DNA of 58,926 nt from Candidatus Poribacteria bacterium (GTDB lineage Bacteria > Poribacteria > WGA-4E > WGA-3G). The position numbers and the translations under genes are program-made. The notes beneath the pieces were generated by a model. It made no database searches, had not been told where the DNA came from, and was given only the letters and a program-made list of their open reading frames with translations. The DNA lies in contig JAPOZO010000081.1 of NCBI GenBank assembly GCA_026706025.1, forward strand, positions 1 through 58,926. The letters run 5' to 3'. Position 1 is the first letter of the stretch, and each line of letters starts with the position of its first letter. Positions 43,314 through 52,443 of this stretch are shown in pieces.

Positions 43314-44150
43314 TTAATTCAGACGAGAAAGCAGTTTTTGGAGATGTTGTATATTTTGCTCGACCGCTGCGGTGTCCGGTGTTTTCCCCGCAAGTTGAAG
43401 ATATGTCTCAAAAGCGGTGATACTCTCGCCATACGCATGATTCTTGTAATATAAGTAACCGAGTGTACGGTAATCACCCGCAGCTTTGGGCGACAGCCAT
43501 GTGATGCGCTCAGCCGCTGTGAGGGCTTTGTCATACTGCTCAAGGAGTGTATAGGCACGTGTCAGGTTCCGCAAAATACGTGCTAAAATTTCCTTATCCG
43601 TGGTTTCCGCTAACATATTCCGTTCTAATAGTACCTCTTCACCGAAGTTCGCTTGGAGTTTTGCATGGAGTCTATCGTCGTCCATGAACATCCCATTTTC
43701 AAACACGTCAAGCAGAATATCTAAATGTTCACGTTGATATTTAACAAGAAAATGACTTGGAAAATTTACACCAACGAGCGGGAGTCCGGCGCGCCTGCCG
43801 ACTTCAATGTAGACAACGCCTAACGTAATCGGGATACCTGTCTTCTTTTTTAACACAACATTAAGAAAATTATTTCCTAAAGCGTAGTAGTTATCAATAT
43901 TTCCTGTGAACCCTATTTCTTCAAAGAGGTAGCGATTGAGTTCAGCGATGTGCTGCTCCGGCAGCGTTGCGCCTTGGATCTGTTCCCGAACAGCCTCTGC
44001 CATTTTATCTAATTGGCGGAGGCACGTCTCAATGTTGAGGTCGGGATACTCGCTTTGGGCGATAAGGAGCGCGCCTGTCGCAAGCTGTATTTCATCATTA
44101 TCAAGGTGCGCGAAGGAGAAAAATGGATCGCTTTTCGGGTTTTTCGTCAT
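43314..44150 (-). CDS. SirB1-type transglutaminase-like protein with TPR tail
   Basis: A 278-residue protein. The N-terminal two thirds match the SirB1/transglutaminase-like family: RYLFEEIGFTGNIDNYYALGNNFLNVVLKKKTGIPITLGVVYIEVGRRAGLPLVGVNFPSHFLVKY, split here only by its own helices. The catalytic cysteine of transglutaminases is not apparent, as is common in this group. Residues about 200-275 form tetratricopeptide-like helices. I chose the ATG at 44150; the longer frame starts with TTG. Function is unknown. Confidence 0.82.
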   Translation of the reverse strand: MTKNPKSDPFFSFAHLDNDEIQLATGALLIAQSEYPDLNIETCLRQLDKMAEAVREQIQGATLPEQHIAELNRYLFEEIGFTGNIDNYYALGNNFLNVVLKKKTGIPITLGVVYIEVGRRAGLPLVGVNFPSHFLVKYQREHLDILLDVFENGMFMDDDRLHAKLQANFGEEVLLERNMLAETTDKEILARILRNLTRAYTLLEQYDKALTAAERITWLSPKAAGDYRTLGYLYYKNHAYGESITAFETYLQLAGKTPDTAAVEQNIQHLQKLLSRLN

Positions 44151-44175
44151 TTTTCTAAAAAAAGGCAAATTTTTC

Positions 44176-44204
44176 TTGCATTTCTCGGAAATGTGTAGTA
44201 TAAT
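44176..44204 (+). promoter_or_regulatory. Promoter for tRNA-Ala
   Basis: TTGCAT (44176-44181) and perfect TATAAT (44199-44204) are 17 bases apart, ending 17 bases before the tRNA. Confidence 0.7.
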
Positions 44205-44221
44205 TAAAGCATCTTGAGTGT

Positions 44222-44294
<73 letters not shown>

Positions 44295-44299
44295 CTTTT

Positions 44300-44788
44300 T
44301 TATTTTCCCTGCTCGGACGTTGTCTCTGTTTTCTTGCTGGTTTGCGACTTCGTTATTCTGCGTGGGACACCGTTATCCAAGATGCCGAAAAGCGTTAAAT
44401 GGAGTTGAGCTTGCGTCGGCAATGTCTGGAGCAATTCTTCCTCGATCTTCTCGATTTGTTCCTGTGCTTCTTTGCGTTTCGCCCGAAATGCGTCCAGAGT
44501 GTCTTGAATCTCCGCATCTTCAACAAGTGAATCTTTTGCGAAGCGGTTTAAGGTTTTCAAGTCTTTGACTGACTGAATCTCTTTTTGACGTTTTAACTCC
44601 CATAACGCTTCAAGTTGGGTCTGATGTGTCGATGTTACGCCAAGGTCCGCCCAAGTTCTTGCCTGCTCATTTTTATTTTCACTCTTTTGTGCCGAGGCGA
44701 TAACAGTGCAGAGGGCAGCGCATACCAATATCCCAACGGCGCGCTGGGTCCAAATGTGTCGCTTTTGTATCCGTTTACCGTCTTGCAT
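44300..44788 (-). CDS. Small exported helical protein (Spy/CpxP-like in style)
   Basis: A 162-residue protein with an N-terminal hydrophobic segment, AVGILVCAALCTVIASA, likely a signal peptide after a long positively charged start. The mature part is helical and charged: TQLEALWELKRQKEIQSVKDLKTLNRFAKDSL and AEIQDTLDAFRAKRKEAQEQIEKIEEELLQTLPTQAQLHLTLFGIL, in two stretches. The pattern recalls Spy/CpxP or metal-sensing periplasmic proteins with LTxxQ, but the match is weak. GGAGGAAAA precedes the ATG. The end nearly meets the tRNA-Ala gene, convergently. Confidence 0.6.
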   Translation of the reverse strand: MQDGKRIQKRHIWTQRAVGILVCAALCTVIASAQKSENKNEQARTWADLGVTSTHQTQLEALWELKRQKEIQSVKDLKTLNRFAKDSLVEDAEIQDTLDAFRAKRKEAQEQIEKIEEELLQTLPTQAQLHLTLFGILDNGVPRRITKSQTSKKTETTSEQGK

Positions 44789-44884
44789 GATTTTCCTCCG
44801 ACTTTAAATATGGAACATGCTCTGAATCTACCTATATCATGATAACACGGCAGTTAGAGGATGTCAAGACAAAACCTAAAGAAC

Positions 44885-44976
44885 CATGCTCACTGACAAC
44901 TCATGGAAACTGACGACTAATACTCTGACAACTATTCTCACCGATAACTGTCCGTCTGATCGCTGACTGCTGATGG
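44885..44976 (+). repeat. CTGA-rich degenerate repeat upstream of a promoter
   Basis: The longest of three such runs: CACTGACAACTC, AAACTGACGACTAATA, CTCTGACAACTA, CCGATAACTG, GATCGCTGACTGCTGATGG. It ends 32 bases before the -35 box at 45009. Confidence 0.55.
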
Positions 44977-45008
44977 TTTCCGACTCCCAAAATAAAAACA
45001 ATTTCCCC

Positions 45009-45037
45009 TTGACAAAAAACGCTGTATCTATTAAAAT
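45009..45037 (+). promoter_or_regulatory. Sigma70-type promoter for the helicase gene
   Basis: Perfect TTGACA (45009-45014) and TAAAAT (45032-45037) with a 17-base spacer. Confidence 0.65.
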
Positions 45038-45108
45038 TACTTATAATATTACGCCTCAAACGGCTTGGACATTACACGGAGAGGCTCTCGAATGCAAGGA
45101 AGGACTGA

Positions 45109-47574
45109 ATGCGCTACAAAGGGTTAGAATTGGATCGGTTTCAGGAGGAAGCGATCGCGGCAATTAATCGGGATACTTCGGTTATTGTCACTGCTCCTAC
45201 AGGAGCTGGCAAAACTGTTATCGCAGAGTACGCTGTCGAAAAGTGCCTTCAAGAAAACCGCCGTGTTATTTATACCGCACCGATCAAAGCCCTCAGCAAC
45301 CAAAAATATCGGGACTTTTATGCTGAATACGGCGACAAAATTGGCATTGTTACAGGCGATGTGGTGCTAAATCCGTATGCCCAAGTCCTATTGATGACGA
45401 CCGAAATTTTCCGAAATACCATCTTTGATGACATTGAACGGTTACAGGATGTCTCCTACGTCATTTTTGACGAAATCCACTATATTAACGATATTGAGCG
45501 TGGCACTGTTTGGGAAGAGAGCATCATCTTCGCACCCCAACATATTAAATTTGTCTGCCTGAGTGCCACGATTCCGAACATTAAGCCCTTCGCGGAGTGG
45601 ATGCAGAGCGTCCGAGATATTGATATTGAGATCGTGGAGGAATTAGAGCGTCCTGTCCCCTTGGAACATCACCTCTATTTTAAAGGTTACGGTATTGGTG
45701 GTATAAAGCATATCACTACGCTTCGCAACAGAGCGCACCGCGAAACGCGTAAACGAAGACCCGATCTGCCTGACGATAAACCTATAAAGCCGCTTCCGAC
45801 TGATTTTACGGAGACACGGCTTATTCCATATCTCCATCAAGAGAAGCAGCTGCCATGCCTCTATTTCTGTTTTAGCCGAAAAGGGTGTGAGGAAAACGCA
45901 TCCGCATTGGTATTCGGATCGCAGGTAGCGTTGCTTAATAAAAAGCAGAAAGCGGAGATTGTAAAGCAATTTGACGAACTTTGCGTTCAGTTTGACATCG
46001 CTGCAGAAAAAAAGGTCGCAGAGTTTCGTAAGTTGGTCAGCTGCGGGATCGCCTATCATCATGCGGGGATGTTACCCACGCTCAAAGAGGTCGTAGAACG
46101 GCTATTTACTTCTGGATTGATTCAACTCCTCTTTACTACAGAGACATTTGCTGTTGGTATTAATATGCCCGCTTGCTCTGTTGTTTTTGATAGCCTTGAA
46201 AAATTTGATGGTATCGGTTTTCGCTATCTCAAGGCGCGTGAGTATCACCAAATGTCAGGACGTGCAGGCAGACGCGGTATTGACACGATCGGTTACGTCT
46301 ACTCCCAAATTGTTCCTGCTTACGCTGATACAGCTGAGATTAAAGCCGTTGTCGCTGATAAGGTCGAGCCGATTGAGAGCCAATTTAATCTCTCCTATTC
46401 CAGTATTCTTAATCTTTATCAGAAATATGGTGATGATATTTACGATGTTTACACGATGAGTTTAAGCAACCACCAAAATCGTGTACGTGTGACGAAACTC
46501 AACAAGCAGATTGAGGATAAAACTGAGAAACTACAAATACTACCGGAGCCCGAATGCATTCACGACGGTATTGATGGGACTGAACAAATTCAGAAGCATT
46601 ATCGGCAAAAGCGGAAGCGAGAGAAAAATCTCCAGCGTTTGCATGTAGAGATGTCACAAATCAAATCGCAGACAAGGGGAAAGAAACGAAAAAAGGAGCG
46701 CGTAAGGAGATTAAAAGTTGTTCACCGGGAGATAAATCGTTTACGGACGGGTGGCGATCAGAGCATTTGTGAAGAATGTCAGCACTTGCAAACATGCACA
46801 AGCAGATATAAGATTATCCGCAAAGAGGAAGAGCGACTTCAGAAACTTAAAAAGAGATCCACATTTATTGAAAATGATCCGAGGCAGCAAATAGCCGCAC
46901 GTCTTAAAGTCCTTGAAGAATTGGGCTATACTGAAGCGCAGACGCTTCTGCCACGTGGGAGCACCGCCGCGCATATTTATGGGTATGAAGTCCAGTTGAC
47001 CCAATTGCTGTTTAGCGGTTTTTTTGAAAAACTTACGGAAGACGAAATTAACTGCCTCATGGTAGCGATCGTCTCTGAACCGCGTAAGGACGGTTACTTT
47101 AAGCCACTCAAGAATGAACGTTTATTAGAGATACTCTATGCTGTCAATTCTGAAATTTCATTTATCCAGTATTTAGAGGTTAAGCATAACGTGACAGAAG
47201 TTACACCGATGCTGGAACTTCGCCTTTGTACTGCGATGCTGGCGTGGAGTCGCGGTTGTGAATTTGATAGATTAGAAAAATATGCCCGTTTGGATGCTGG
47301 TGACTTTGTCCGAACCTTCCGACTCGTTATTGATCAACTCCGTCAAATTCGCCGTGCTATGGCTGGACATACGGCTCTCGTTGATAAACTCAACCGATGC
47401 ATCGGAAAAATTAACAGAGATGTTGTTGATGCCGAGCGACAATTGCGAATCGGGCAGGAAAATCTCGATGAAGTGAGGGCAGCAGACGTTGTTGATGTCA
47501 ATGCGTCGCCGTCTGTAGTCCGTGAGGATCTGGATAATACTGAAGTGGAAGATGAGATATTGCCTTCTTTGTAA
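45109..47574 (+). CDS. Ski2/Mtr4-like DExH RNA helicase
   Basis: An 821-residue superfamily 2 helicase of the Ski2-like group. Motifs in order: the Q-like LDRFQEEAIAA, Walker A APTGAGKT near residue 29, motif II DEIHY near 122, motif III SAT near 149, and motif VI QMSGRAGRRGID near 384. A region rich in lysine and arginine (about 480-560) carries four cysteines in CEECQHLQTC plus flanks, possibly a zinc site. The C-terminal part is helical, as in DUF3516/DSHCT-type tails. It probably unwinds structured RNA; bacterial members are poorly studied. Preceded by AAGGAAGGA. Confidence 0.9.
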   Translation: MRYKGLELDRFQEEAIAAINRDTSVIVTAPTGAGKTVIAEYAVEKCLQENRRVIYTAPIKALSNQKYRDFYAEYGDKIGIVTGDVVLNPYAQVLLMTTEIFRNTIFDDIERLQDVSYVIFDEIHYINDIERGTVWEESIIFAPQHIKFVCLSATIPNIKPFAEWMQSVRDIDIEIVEELERPVPLEHHLYFKGYGIGGIKHITTLRNRAHRETRKRRPDLPDDKPIKPLPTDFTETRLIPYLHQEKQLPCLYFCFSRKGCEENASALVFGSQVALLNKKQKAEIVKQFDELCVQFDIAAEKKVAEFRKLVSCGIAYHHAGMLPTLKEVVERLFTSGLIQLLFTTETFAVGINMPACSVVFDSLEKFDGIGFRYLKAREYHQMSGRAGRRGIDTIGYVYSQIVPAYADTAEIKAVVADKVEPIESQFNLSYSSILNLYQKYGDDIYDVYTMSLSNHQNRVRVTKLNKQIEDKTEKLQILPEPECIHDGIDGTEQIQKHYRQKRKREKNLQRLHVEMSQIKSQTRGKKRKKERVRRLKVVHREINRLRTGGDQSICEECQHLQTCTSRYKIIRKEEERLQKLKKRSTFIENDPRQQIAARLKVLEELGYTEAQTLLPRGSTAAHIYGYEVQLTQLLFSGFFEKLTEDEINCLMVAIVSEPRKDGYFKPLKNERLLEILYAVNSEISFIQYLEVKHNVTEVTPMLELRLCTAMLAWSRGCEFDRLEKYARLDAGDFVRTFRLVIDQLRQIRRAMAGHTALVDKLNRCIGKINRDVVDAERQLRIGQENLDEVRAADVVDVNASPSVVREDLDNTEVEDEILPSL

Positions 47575-47811
47575 GTCTGTTTTCAGATGGTAGTGTGTTG
47601 GAAACAGAACTTGCACACCCCGTTTCGCTGGAGAGGTTGCCAACCTCAACAACCGACAGTTGGTAACTGAGTGCCTCTAAGAAAATACTTGTAGTATAAG
47701 ATAATCTGTAGTAAGATGGTTCGATAACATATATAGATGCCGGATATGCAGATGTCCTGCCATACAGGGTCTGGAGATATCGGCAGCCTGATAAAAACAA
47801 AGGAGAGTTAC

Positions 47812-48366
47812 ATGGCAAATCAAGACTTCAATCTGGCTGGTGCCCTTAAAGTGCGATCGGCTGAAAAAGAAGATGCAACGCATTTACACTCATATTGTTT
47901 CCCTGAAAAAACCAAGACGCAGGTTACGAAAGAATTGGATGCAGATTTGGCGGAGGAGAGTCAAACACACCGACTTGTTGCGGAGGTCGGCGGGTACCCG
48001 ATTGGACAAATTTCCATAACGCGAGATGCCGTTGATCCTGAAGTCGCAGAAGTAGGTGGTCTTGCTGTGTCTGCGCCTTTCCGTCCATTGGGGGTAGCTG
48101 ACCACCTCATAGCGGCTGCTGAGGTCACAGCAGCAGAAAATGGTGTGAAAACGCTCGAAATTGAACTTCCGTCTTCCGAGACATCTGTTATAGAGAGGTA
48201 TAAGGATTGGGGTTTCACTGAAAAACCCCTTGTTGTTCTTCAGAAGGCACTTGACTCGGCACCGGAAGCAGATGATGGTGAAGATGAAGAAGCAACAGCC
48301 GAAAATGGAGAGGAAAACGAAGCTGTCGACGCAGGTGGTGAGCAGCAAGAGCTGCTTGATACTTAA
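47812..48366 (+). CDS. GNAT family N-acetyltransferase
   Basis: A 184-residue protein. The acetyl-CoA binding strand-loop region is LAVSAPFRPLGVADHLIAAAEVTAAENGVKTLEIELP, read in two pieces around residue 85 and 105, followed by ERYKDWGFTEKPLVVLQK. The C-terminal 40 residues are acidic and low complexity (EDEEATAENGEENEA). An AAAGGAGAG site precedes the ATG at 47812; upstream in-frame ATGs lack one. The substrate is unknown. Confidence 0.78.
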   Translation: MANQDFNLAGALKVRSAEKEDATHLHSYCFPEKTKTQVTKELDADLAEESQTHRLVAEVGGYPIGQISITRDAVDPEVAEVGGLAVSAPFRPLGVADHLIAAAEVTAAENGVKTLEIELPSSETSVIERYKDWGFTEKPLVVLQKALDSAPEADDGEDEEATAENGEENEAVDAGGEQQELLDT

Positions 48367-48398
48367 GAATGTTAGAAGAACTTAAGCATCTCGCTTCG

Positions 48399-48463
48399 TT
48401 GTAGGCACACTTTGTGAAACACACTCGCTTTAGAAGGCACTCACCCGCACATTGTGCCTACAA
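48399..48463. repeat. Inverted repeat with GTAGG arms
   Basis: TTGTAGGCACA (48399-48409) and TGTGCCTACAA (48453-48463) are perfectly complementary and enclose 43 bases. It lies in the leader region of the HEAT-repeat lipoprotein gene. Confidence 0.6.
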
Positions 48464-48562
48464 ACCGGAGAATTTGCAAAAACCTTCAGTGGGAATTGCG
48501 GGACAGTTGTCTCTACAAACTTTCTAATTAAGCGAAGTTTGAACCGCGTAGGGGAATTGAAT

Positions 48563-49447
48563 ATGAAAAGAATCTGGTTCGCTTTTGTACTCGTTCTTTT
48601 TAGTGTTGGATGCGGCACGCAGAACGAAAATCTCGCGAAGGGCAAAGAATTGATTAAGTCGGATAAACGGCGGAAAGAAGAACGCGCTGTCCGAGAATTT
48701 AAACTCGCGCTGCAGCAACCGACGGATAACGCTGAAGCACATTATCTGCTCGGGCTTTATAACTCTCAGGAGTTTTACGAGCCGAATACACCTGATTGGG
48801 AGACGGCATCGATCGCTGAGCGTGGTAAACAGATGTTCCTTGCCTATGAAGAAGAAAAAGGTAAATACCTTGAGAGACTTGTTTTTGAGACGCTGCGCGA
48901 TGATGATCTGGATATCCAAAACGCTGCGCTTGACGCGCTAAAACGTGTCTATAAGCAAGGTGATAGGAAACGGCTCCTCAGCCAGCTCCAAAAAGCGATT
49001 AAGTCCAGTGATAATCGCGATAGACACAATGCGCATTGGGTCCTCGGGCATCTTGGCAAAGATGACCCCAGCACGATTGTGCCTATTTTGGTGAAACTTC
49101 TGGAACACGGACGCACGGAGACCCGCTTGAATGCTGTCAAGGCACTTGGGGAGGTCGGTAGTGAAGACGCTATCCCCGCACTCGCTGTACTTATTGAATC
49201 CGGTTCCGCTAAGTGGAAACGCGACCGAGAAGAACCTGAGGTCCGACAACTCGCTGTGGAAGCCCTTGGGAAAATCGGTGGGACTGCTGTGCCTGTGTTA
49301 GTCAAAATTGTGGAAAACAAAGGGTCATCGCTGCGCGTTGATGCGATCCGCGCATTGGCGGTACTCGGCGACGAGAAAGTTGTGGAACCGCTCTTAGATG
49401 CTTTGAAAGAACAGAGCAGTCGAGATGTTGCTATTCCTCTTAATTGA
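48563..49447 (+). CDS. HEAT-repeat lipoprotein
   Basis: A 294-residue exported lipoprotein. The signal MKRIWFAFVLVLFSVGCG has a lipobox-like FSVGC. A TPR-like start (AVREFKLALQQPTDNAEAHYLLGLYNS) is followed by HEAT repeats: DIQNAALDALKRV, DRHNAHWVLGHLGKDD, TRLNAVKALGEVGSEDAIPAL, VRQLAVEALGKIG, LRVDAIRALAVLG. The last repeat ends abruptly after EQSSRDVAIPLN, so the C-terminus may be shortened. The ATG at 48563 has AGGGGAA upstream. It pairs with the PDZ/HEAT lipoprotein gene that begins 56 bases later. Confidence 0.78.
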   Translation: MKRIWFAFVLVLFSVGCGTQNENLAKGKELIKSDKRRKEERAVREFKLALQQPTDNAEAHYLLGLYNSQEFYEPNTPDWETASIAERGKQMFLAYEEEKGKYLERLVFETLRDDDLDIQNAALDALKRVYKQGDRKRLLSQLQKAIKSSDNRDRHNAHWVLGHLGKDDPSTIVPILVKLLEHGRTETRLNAVKALGEVGSEDAIPALAVLIESGSAKWKRDREEPEVRQLAVEALGKIGGTAVPVLVKIVENKGSSLRVDAIRALAVLGDEKVVEPLLDALKEQSSRDVAIPLN

Positions 49448-49503
49448 ATCGCGAGTCGCAGCTTGCAAGTCGAAACATGCTTTTAAATTGGAAGGAAGCC
49501 TGT

Positions 49504-50949
49504 ATGCTAAAAAGAATAACAAGGTTCGACAAACCCCGATACTTGATGTTTAGCGTGCCACTTTTCCTACTCATAGTAGGACTCGGTTGTGAAAATCAGT
49601 ATTACGATGAACGTCTGCAAATGCAGTTACAGCAGTTAGATAGCGACCTCAAAGACCGTTGGTCGACAAGCGGGGTCGTTGTTTTAGAAACCACCCCGAA
49701 TGGTCCTGCACATCAAGCCCAACTTGAGAGAGGCGAACTGATCTCTTATGTGATTGCCGAATATCCTATCCGAAGCACCAGCGACTTTAACAGCGCACTG
49801 AAAAAGGGATTGGAAGAAGACAATAACCTTATTCTTCATCTGAAAGATAAACCGCCGCTCCGCATTGCCCTCCGTAGACGCGGAGATAAGGTCGGATTAA
49901 GTGTTGAAGGAAATGGCACCCTGCGCGTCAAACAAATTCAGCCCGGGACTCCCGCTGCAAACGCCGATATTCAGGTCGGAGACGTTGTCGAAAAAATTGT
50001 TGATGAACGAAAAATTTATAGCCTTAATGATTATAAGGAAACGGTTGGTAAACTCTCTAAACAGCAAGTTACTTTCCGAACCACTGAATTAATAGGTGTG
50101 AAAATTGCCTCTGTAAACGCGCTTGGTGAATTGGGTGATACCCGCGCTATTGAACCACTTGTCGATATTTTTAGGAATAGCACTGAGCTCTCTCTCAGAA
50201 AATCCTCAATTAGCAGCTTACAACGTCTCGTCGAATTGAGTGTTCTCAACGATCTCTTTCAGCAATTTCAGCGCGCGAATGTGAACCAACTCCCTGCCGA
50301 TAGTCTTCAGGCGCAGCAAATGGAATCTGCTGCGATCCTTGGCTTGCTTACCGTAGACCGAGCCGAAAATACTGCTACCCTCAAAGCACCTTTCGGAACC
50401 CAGTTCAGACACAGATCCGAGGCACTCTACCAGAAAATTAACGAAGGACAGCTCTCAGAACTCGCTCAGGAATACATCCAAATTACGGTGGAACCCGAAC
50501 AGGAAATTCGGCGCGCTTGCCTCGCTATACTCGGAATCCTTAAACCTGTTTCTGCGATTAATCCACTCGTGGCTGTTCTCGAAAATTCGGCAGAAATTCC
50601 GGGCATCCGTTTCCAAGCGGGTGTAGCACTCAGACAGATAGGTGAACCTGCTGTTGATGCACTCATTACTGCTTTTGAAAGTGAGGATACCAGCACGAAA
50701 GACATTACGGCTTCCGCACTCGGCGGTATCGGCGGCGTTAAGGCACGGGACCGTCTGATTAAGGCGTTGGAAACTACCAGCGAACCCGCGATCCAACTCA
50801 CACTTGTTGATGCAATTGCTAAGATCGGCGATGCCCCTTCAATGCAGGCACTGGAACGCCAGCGTCAGCAGTACCAAGGTGATGCTGACAGCGGTATCCG
50901 CATCTTTTTGGACGAGGTCTTCAAAAACTTAACACAGGAATCAATGTAA
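49504..50949 (+). CDS. PDZ and HEAT-repeat lipoprotein
   Basis: A 481-residue lipoprotein. The signal PRYLMFSVPLFLLIVGLGCE ends in a lipobox with cysteine. Two PDZ domains follow: GVVVLETTPNGPAHQAQLERGE near 57 and LRVKQIQPGTPAANADIQVGDVVEKI near 140. HEAT-type helices make up the rest (VNALGELGDTRAIEPLVDIF, QEIRRACLAILGILKP, FQAGVALRQIGEPAVDALI, ASALGGIGG). GGAAGGAAG precedes the ATG at 49504. The mix suggests a peptide-binding scaffold in the periplasm, possibly acting with the preceding gene. Confidence 0.78.
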   Translation: MLKRITRFDKPRYLMFSVPLFLLIVGLGCENQYYDERLQMQLQQLDSDLKDRWSTSGVVVLETTPNGPAHQAQLERGELISYVIAEYPIRSTSDFNSALKKGLEEDNNLILHLKDKPPLRIALRRRGDKVGLSVEGNGTLRVKQIQPGTPAANADIQVGDVVEKIVDERKIYSLNDYKETVGKLSKQQVTFRTTELIGVKIASVNALGELGDTRAIEPLVDIFRNSTELSLRKSSISSLQRLVELSVLNDLFQQFQRANVNQLPADSLQAQQMESAAILGLLTVDRAENTATLKAPFGTQFRHRSEALYQKINEGQLSELAQEYIQITVEPEQEIRRACLAILGILKPVSAINPLVAVLENSAEIPGIRFQAGVALRQIGEPAVDALITAFESEDTSTKDITASALGGIGGVKARDRLIKALETTSEPAIQLTLVDAIAKIGDAPSMQALERQRQQYQGDADSGIRIFLDEVFKNLTQESM

Positions 50950-50957
50950 TTCAATTT

Positions 50958-50988
50958 GTAGGAGCGATCTCCGAATCGCGACTGCTCC
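50958..50988. repeat. GTAGG-type hairpin
   Basis: GGAGC..GAT at the left pairs with ATC..GC and GCTCC at the right, inside the gap after the PDZ/HEAT gene. Same family as 36564 and 52291. Confidence 0.5.
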
Positions 50989-51051
50989 GATAAAATTGAC
51001 GAAAATTCAAAAACTGAATGGTTCTGTTTTATAACACCGTGTGAGCTGCTA

Positions 51052-51888
51052 ATGAAAATTGGACTCATTTCAGATTTGCACACAGACGTTACGCCTTTGA
51101 ACAGAGCAATCCTTCCACATCTTATTGACGCGGTGAAGGCGGCACAACTTGATGTATTAGTGCTTGCGGGCGATATTGCCCGCCATTTAGTTCAACTTTC
51201 TGAAACACTTAACGCATTTCAACTTGCAGATTTAGCGTGTAAGAAATTATTTGTCCCCGGCAACCATGACATCTGGGCAATTGAGACACCTGATGTCACA
51301 AGCGAACGGAAATGTGAGATTATTTCAACACTCTGTTATGAGTGTGGGTTTCACCCGCTCATGGATGAACCTTTTGTCAATGAACAGATCGGTTTCTGTG
51401 GGACTATCGGTTGGTACGATTATAGTTTCGCACCAGACGGGTATGACTTCTCCGATGCCCAATATGCCGAGAAAGAATTGATGGGGGCAGTCTGGAACGA
51501 TAAACGCTATGCCAAGTGGTCAGGGACGGATTGTGTTGTTGCTCGACGTTTTGAGGCAGAACTGAAGGCGCAGATTACCGCCGTTCGAGGCGATGTGTCA
51601 CGGATTATTGTTGTTACACACCATGTTCCGTTCCAAGAGTGTATCCAGTACCGTGGCGAATTGCCGTGGGATTTCTTTCGCGCATTCATGGGAAGTCAAC
51701 ACTTGGGGATGCTCTGTTTGGAAGAACCGCGGGTCACGCATGTCCTCTTCGGGCATACGCATCAGGCACTTGATATGCAAATTCGCAATCTGCGAGCTAT
51801 TTGTGCACCTGTCGGCTATCTTCAAGAAGAACCGACGGTAGGATTGCAGGATTATGCAACGCAATGTTTAGCTTGTTTCGAGGTATGA
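51052..51888 (+). CDS. Calcineurin-like metallophosphoesterase
   Basis: A 278-residue phosphoesterase. Metal ligands are in order: ISDLHTD (residues 6-12), LAGDIA near 41, GNHD near 72, VTHH near 188 and GHTHQ near 236. Similar bacterial proteins cleave phosphodiesters or phosphomonoesters of unknown identity. It is 278 residues, compatible with a stand-alone domain. Followed 30 bases later by a cupin gene on the same strand. Confidence 0.9.
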   Translation: MKIGLISDLHTDVTPLNRAILPHLIDAVKAAQLDVLVLAGDIARHLVQLSETLNAFQLADLACKKLFVPGNHDIWAIETPDVTSERKCEIISTLCYECGFHPLMDEPFVNEQIGFCGTIGWYDYSFAPDGYDFSDAQYAEKELMGAVWNDKRYAKWSGTDCVVARRFEAELKAQITAVRGDVSRIIVVTHHVPFQECIQYRGELPWDFFRAFMGSQHLGMLCLEEPRVTHVLFGHTHQALDMQIRNLRAICAPVGYLQEEPTVGLQDYATQCLACFEV

Positions 51889-51918
51889 TTAAATTCGGGA
51901 GATAGAAAGGAAGTCGTT

Positions 51919-52278
51919 ATGGAAATAACCTTAACTAATAGCAACGAGGCAGGTGCCCTCGAATTCCCTTGGGGAGCGATTAAATGGCTCTGCAATGACC
52001 AAATTGACCCAGAAGCCGAGATGACTTTCGGAGTCGTCTACATTAACGCTGGCGAAGGGAATCCTACCCACTACCATCCGAACTGTGAGGAACTCATCTA
52101 TGTACTCTCCGGTGAGTGCGACCACAAGCTCGGAGATGAAGTTATTCCGCTCAGACCTGGCATGATGTTGCGTATTCCGCGCAATGTCAAACATAATGCT
52201 GTCAACACCGGTTGGCAACCTGTGACGATGATCATCTGCTATTCGGATGCTGACCGACAAACCATCTTTGAAGAGTAA
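51919..52278 (+). CDS. Single-domain cupin protein
   Basis: A 119-residue beta-barrel protein. The two cupin motifs are visible: GNPTHYHPNCEELIYVLSGE near residue 51, with two histidines and a glutamate for the metal, and MMLRIPRNVKHNAVN near 88 with the last histidine. Small cupins of this type bind sugars or sense metabolites; no more can be said. AAAGGAAG precedes the ATG. Confidence 0.85.
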   Translation: MEITLTNSNEAGALEFPWGAIKWLCNDQIDPEAEMTFGVVYINAGEGNPTHYHPNCEELIYVLSGECDHKLGDEVIPLRPGMMLRIPRNVKHNAVNTGWQPVTMIICYSDADRQTIFEE

Positions 52279-52290
52279 GAACATGTATTT

Positions 52291-52324
52291 GTAGGAGGGA
52301 TTTGTAATCCCGATCCTATCCTAC
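52291..52324. repeat. GTAGG-type nested hairpin
   Basis: Outer arms GTAGGA and TCCTAC, inner arms GGGATT and AATCCC with a three-base loop. It directly precedes the duplicated leader of trpF. Confidence 0.65.
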
Positions 52325-52366
52325 GCAAGGAATAATTAAAAGATGTCCAAAGCGCGTAGCTCGTAA
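52322..52366 (+). promoter_or_regulatory. Duplicated mini-leader and eight-codon open frame before trpF
   Basis: GCAAGGAATAATTAAAAG is followed by ATG TCC AAA and a stop at 52366 (peptide MSKARSS). The real trpF start is GCAAGGTAAAATTAAAAA then ATG TCT AAG (MSKESR). The two starts look like copies of one sequence. The peptide has no tryptophan, so a trp-type attenuator is unlikely. Confidence 0.45.
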
Positions 52367-52390
52367 TGAAATGGAGAGCGAGTTTGAGAA

Positions 52391-52443
52391 AAGAACGTCA
52401 AAGTTCCAGTCCACTCCGCTTAACCGCAAGGTAAAATTAAAAA
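52391..52443 (+). promoter_or_regulatory. Leader block shared with degT
   Basis: AAGAACGTCAAAGT, then CCGCAAGG and an A/T run end directly before the trpF ATG, as in the degT leader at 4118-4169. The AAGG is the likely ribosome site. Confidence 0.5.

Larger units (their letters stand above)
44789..45108. other. Divergent intergenic region before the helicase
   Basis: A 320-base stretch holding a CTGA-rich degenerate repeat (44885-44976) and the helicase promoter (45009-45037). No coding frame is supported. Confidence 0.5.

Noticed and set aside
44885-44976. CRISPR array
   Set aside because: CTGA units are short, degenerate and irregular; there are no constant repeats with spacers and no cas genes.
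52343-52366. Trp attenuator before trpF
   Set aside because: The mini-peptide has no tryptophan codons and no terminator-antiterminator pair was seen.
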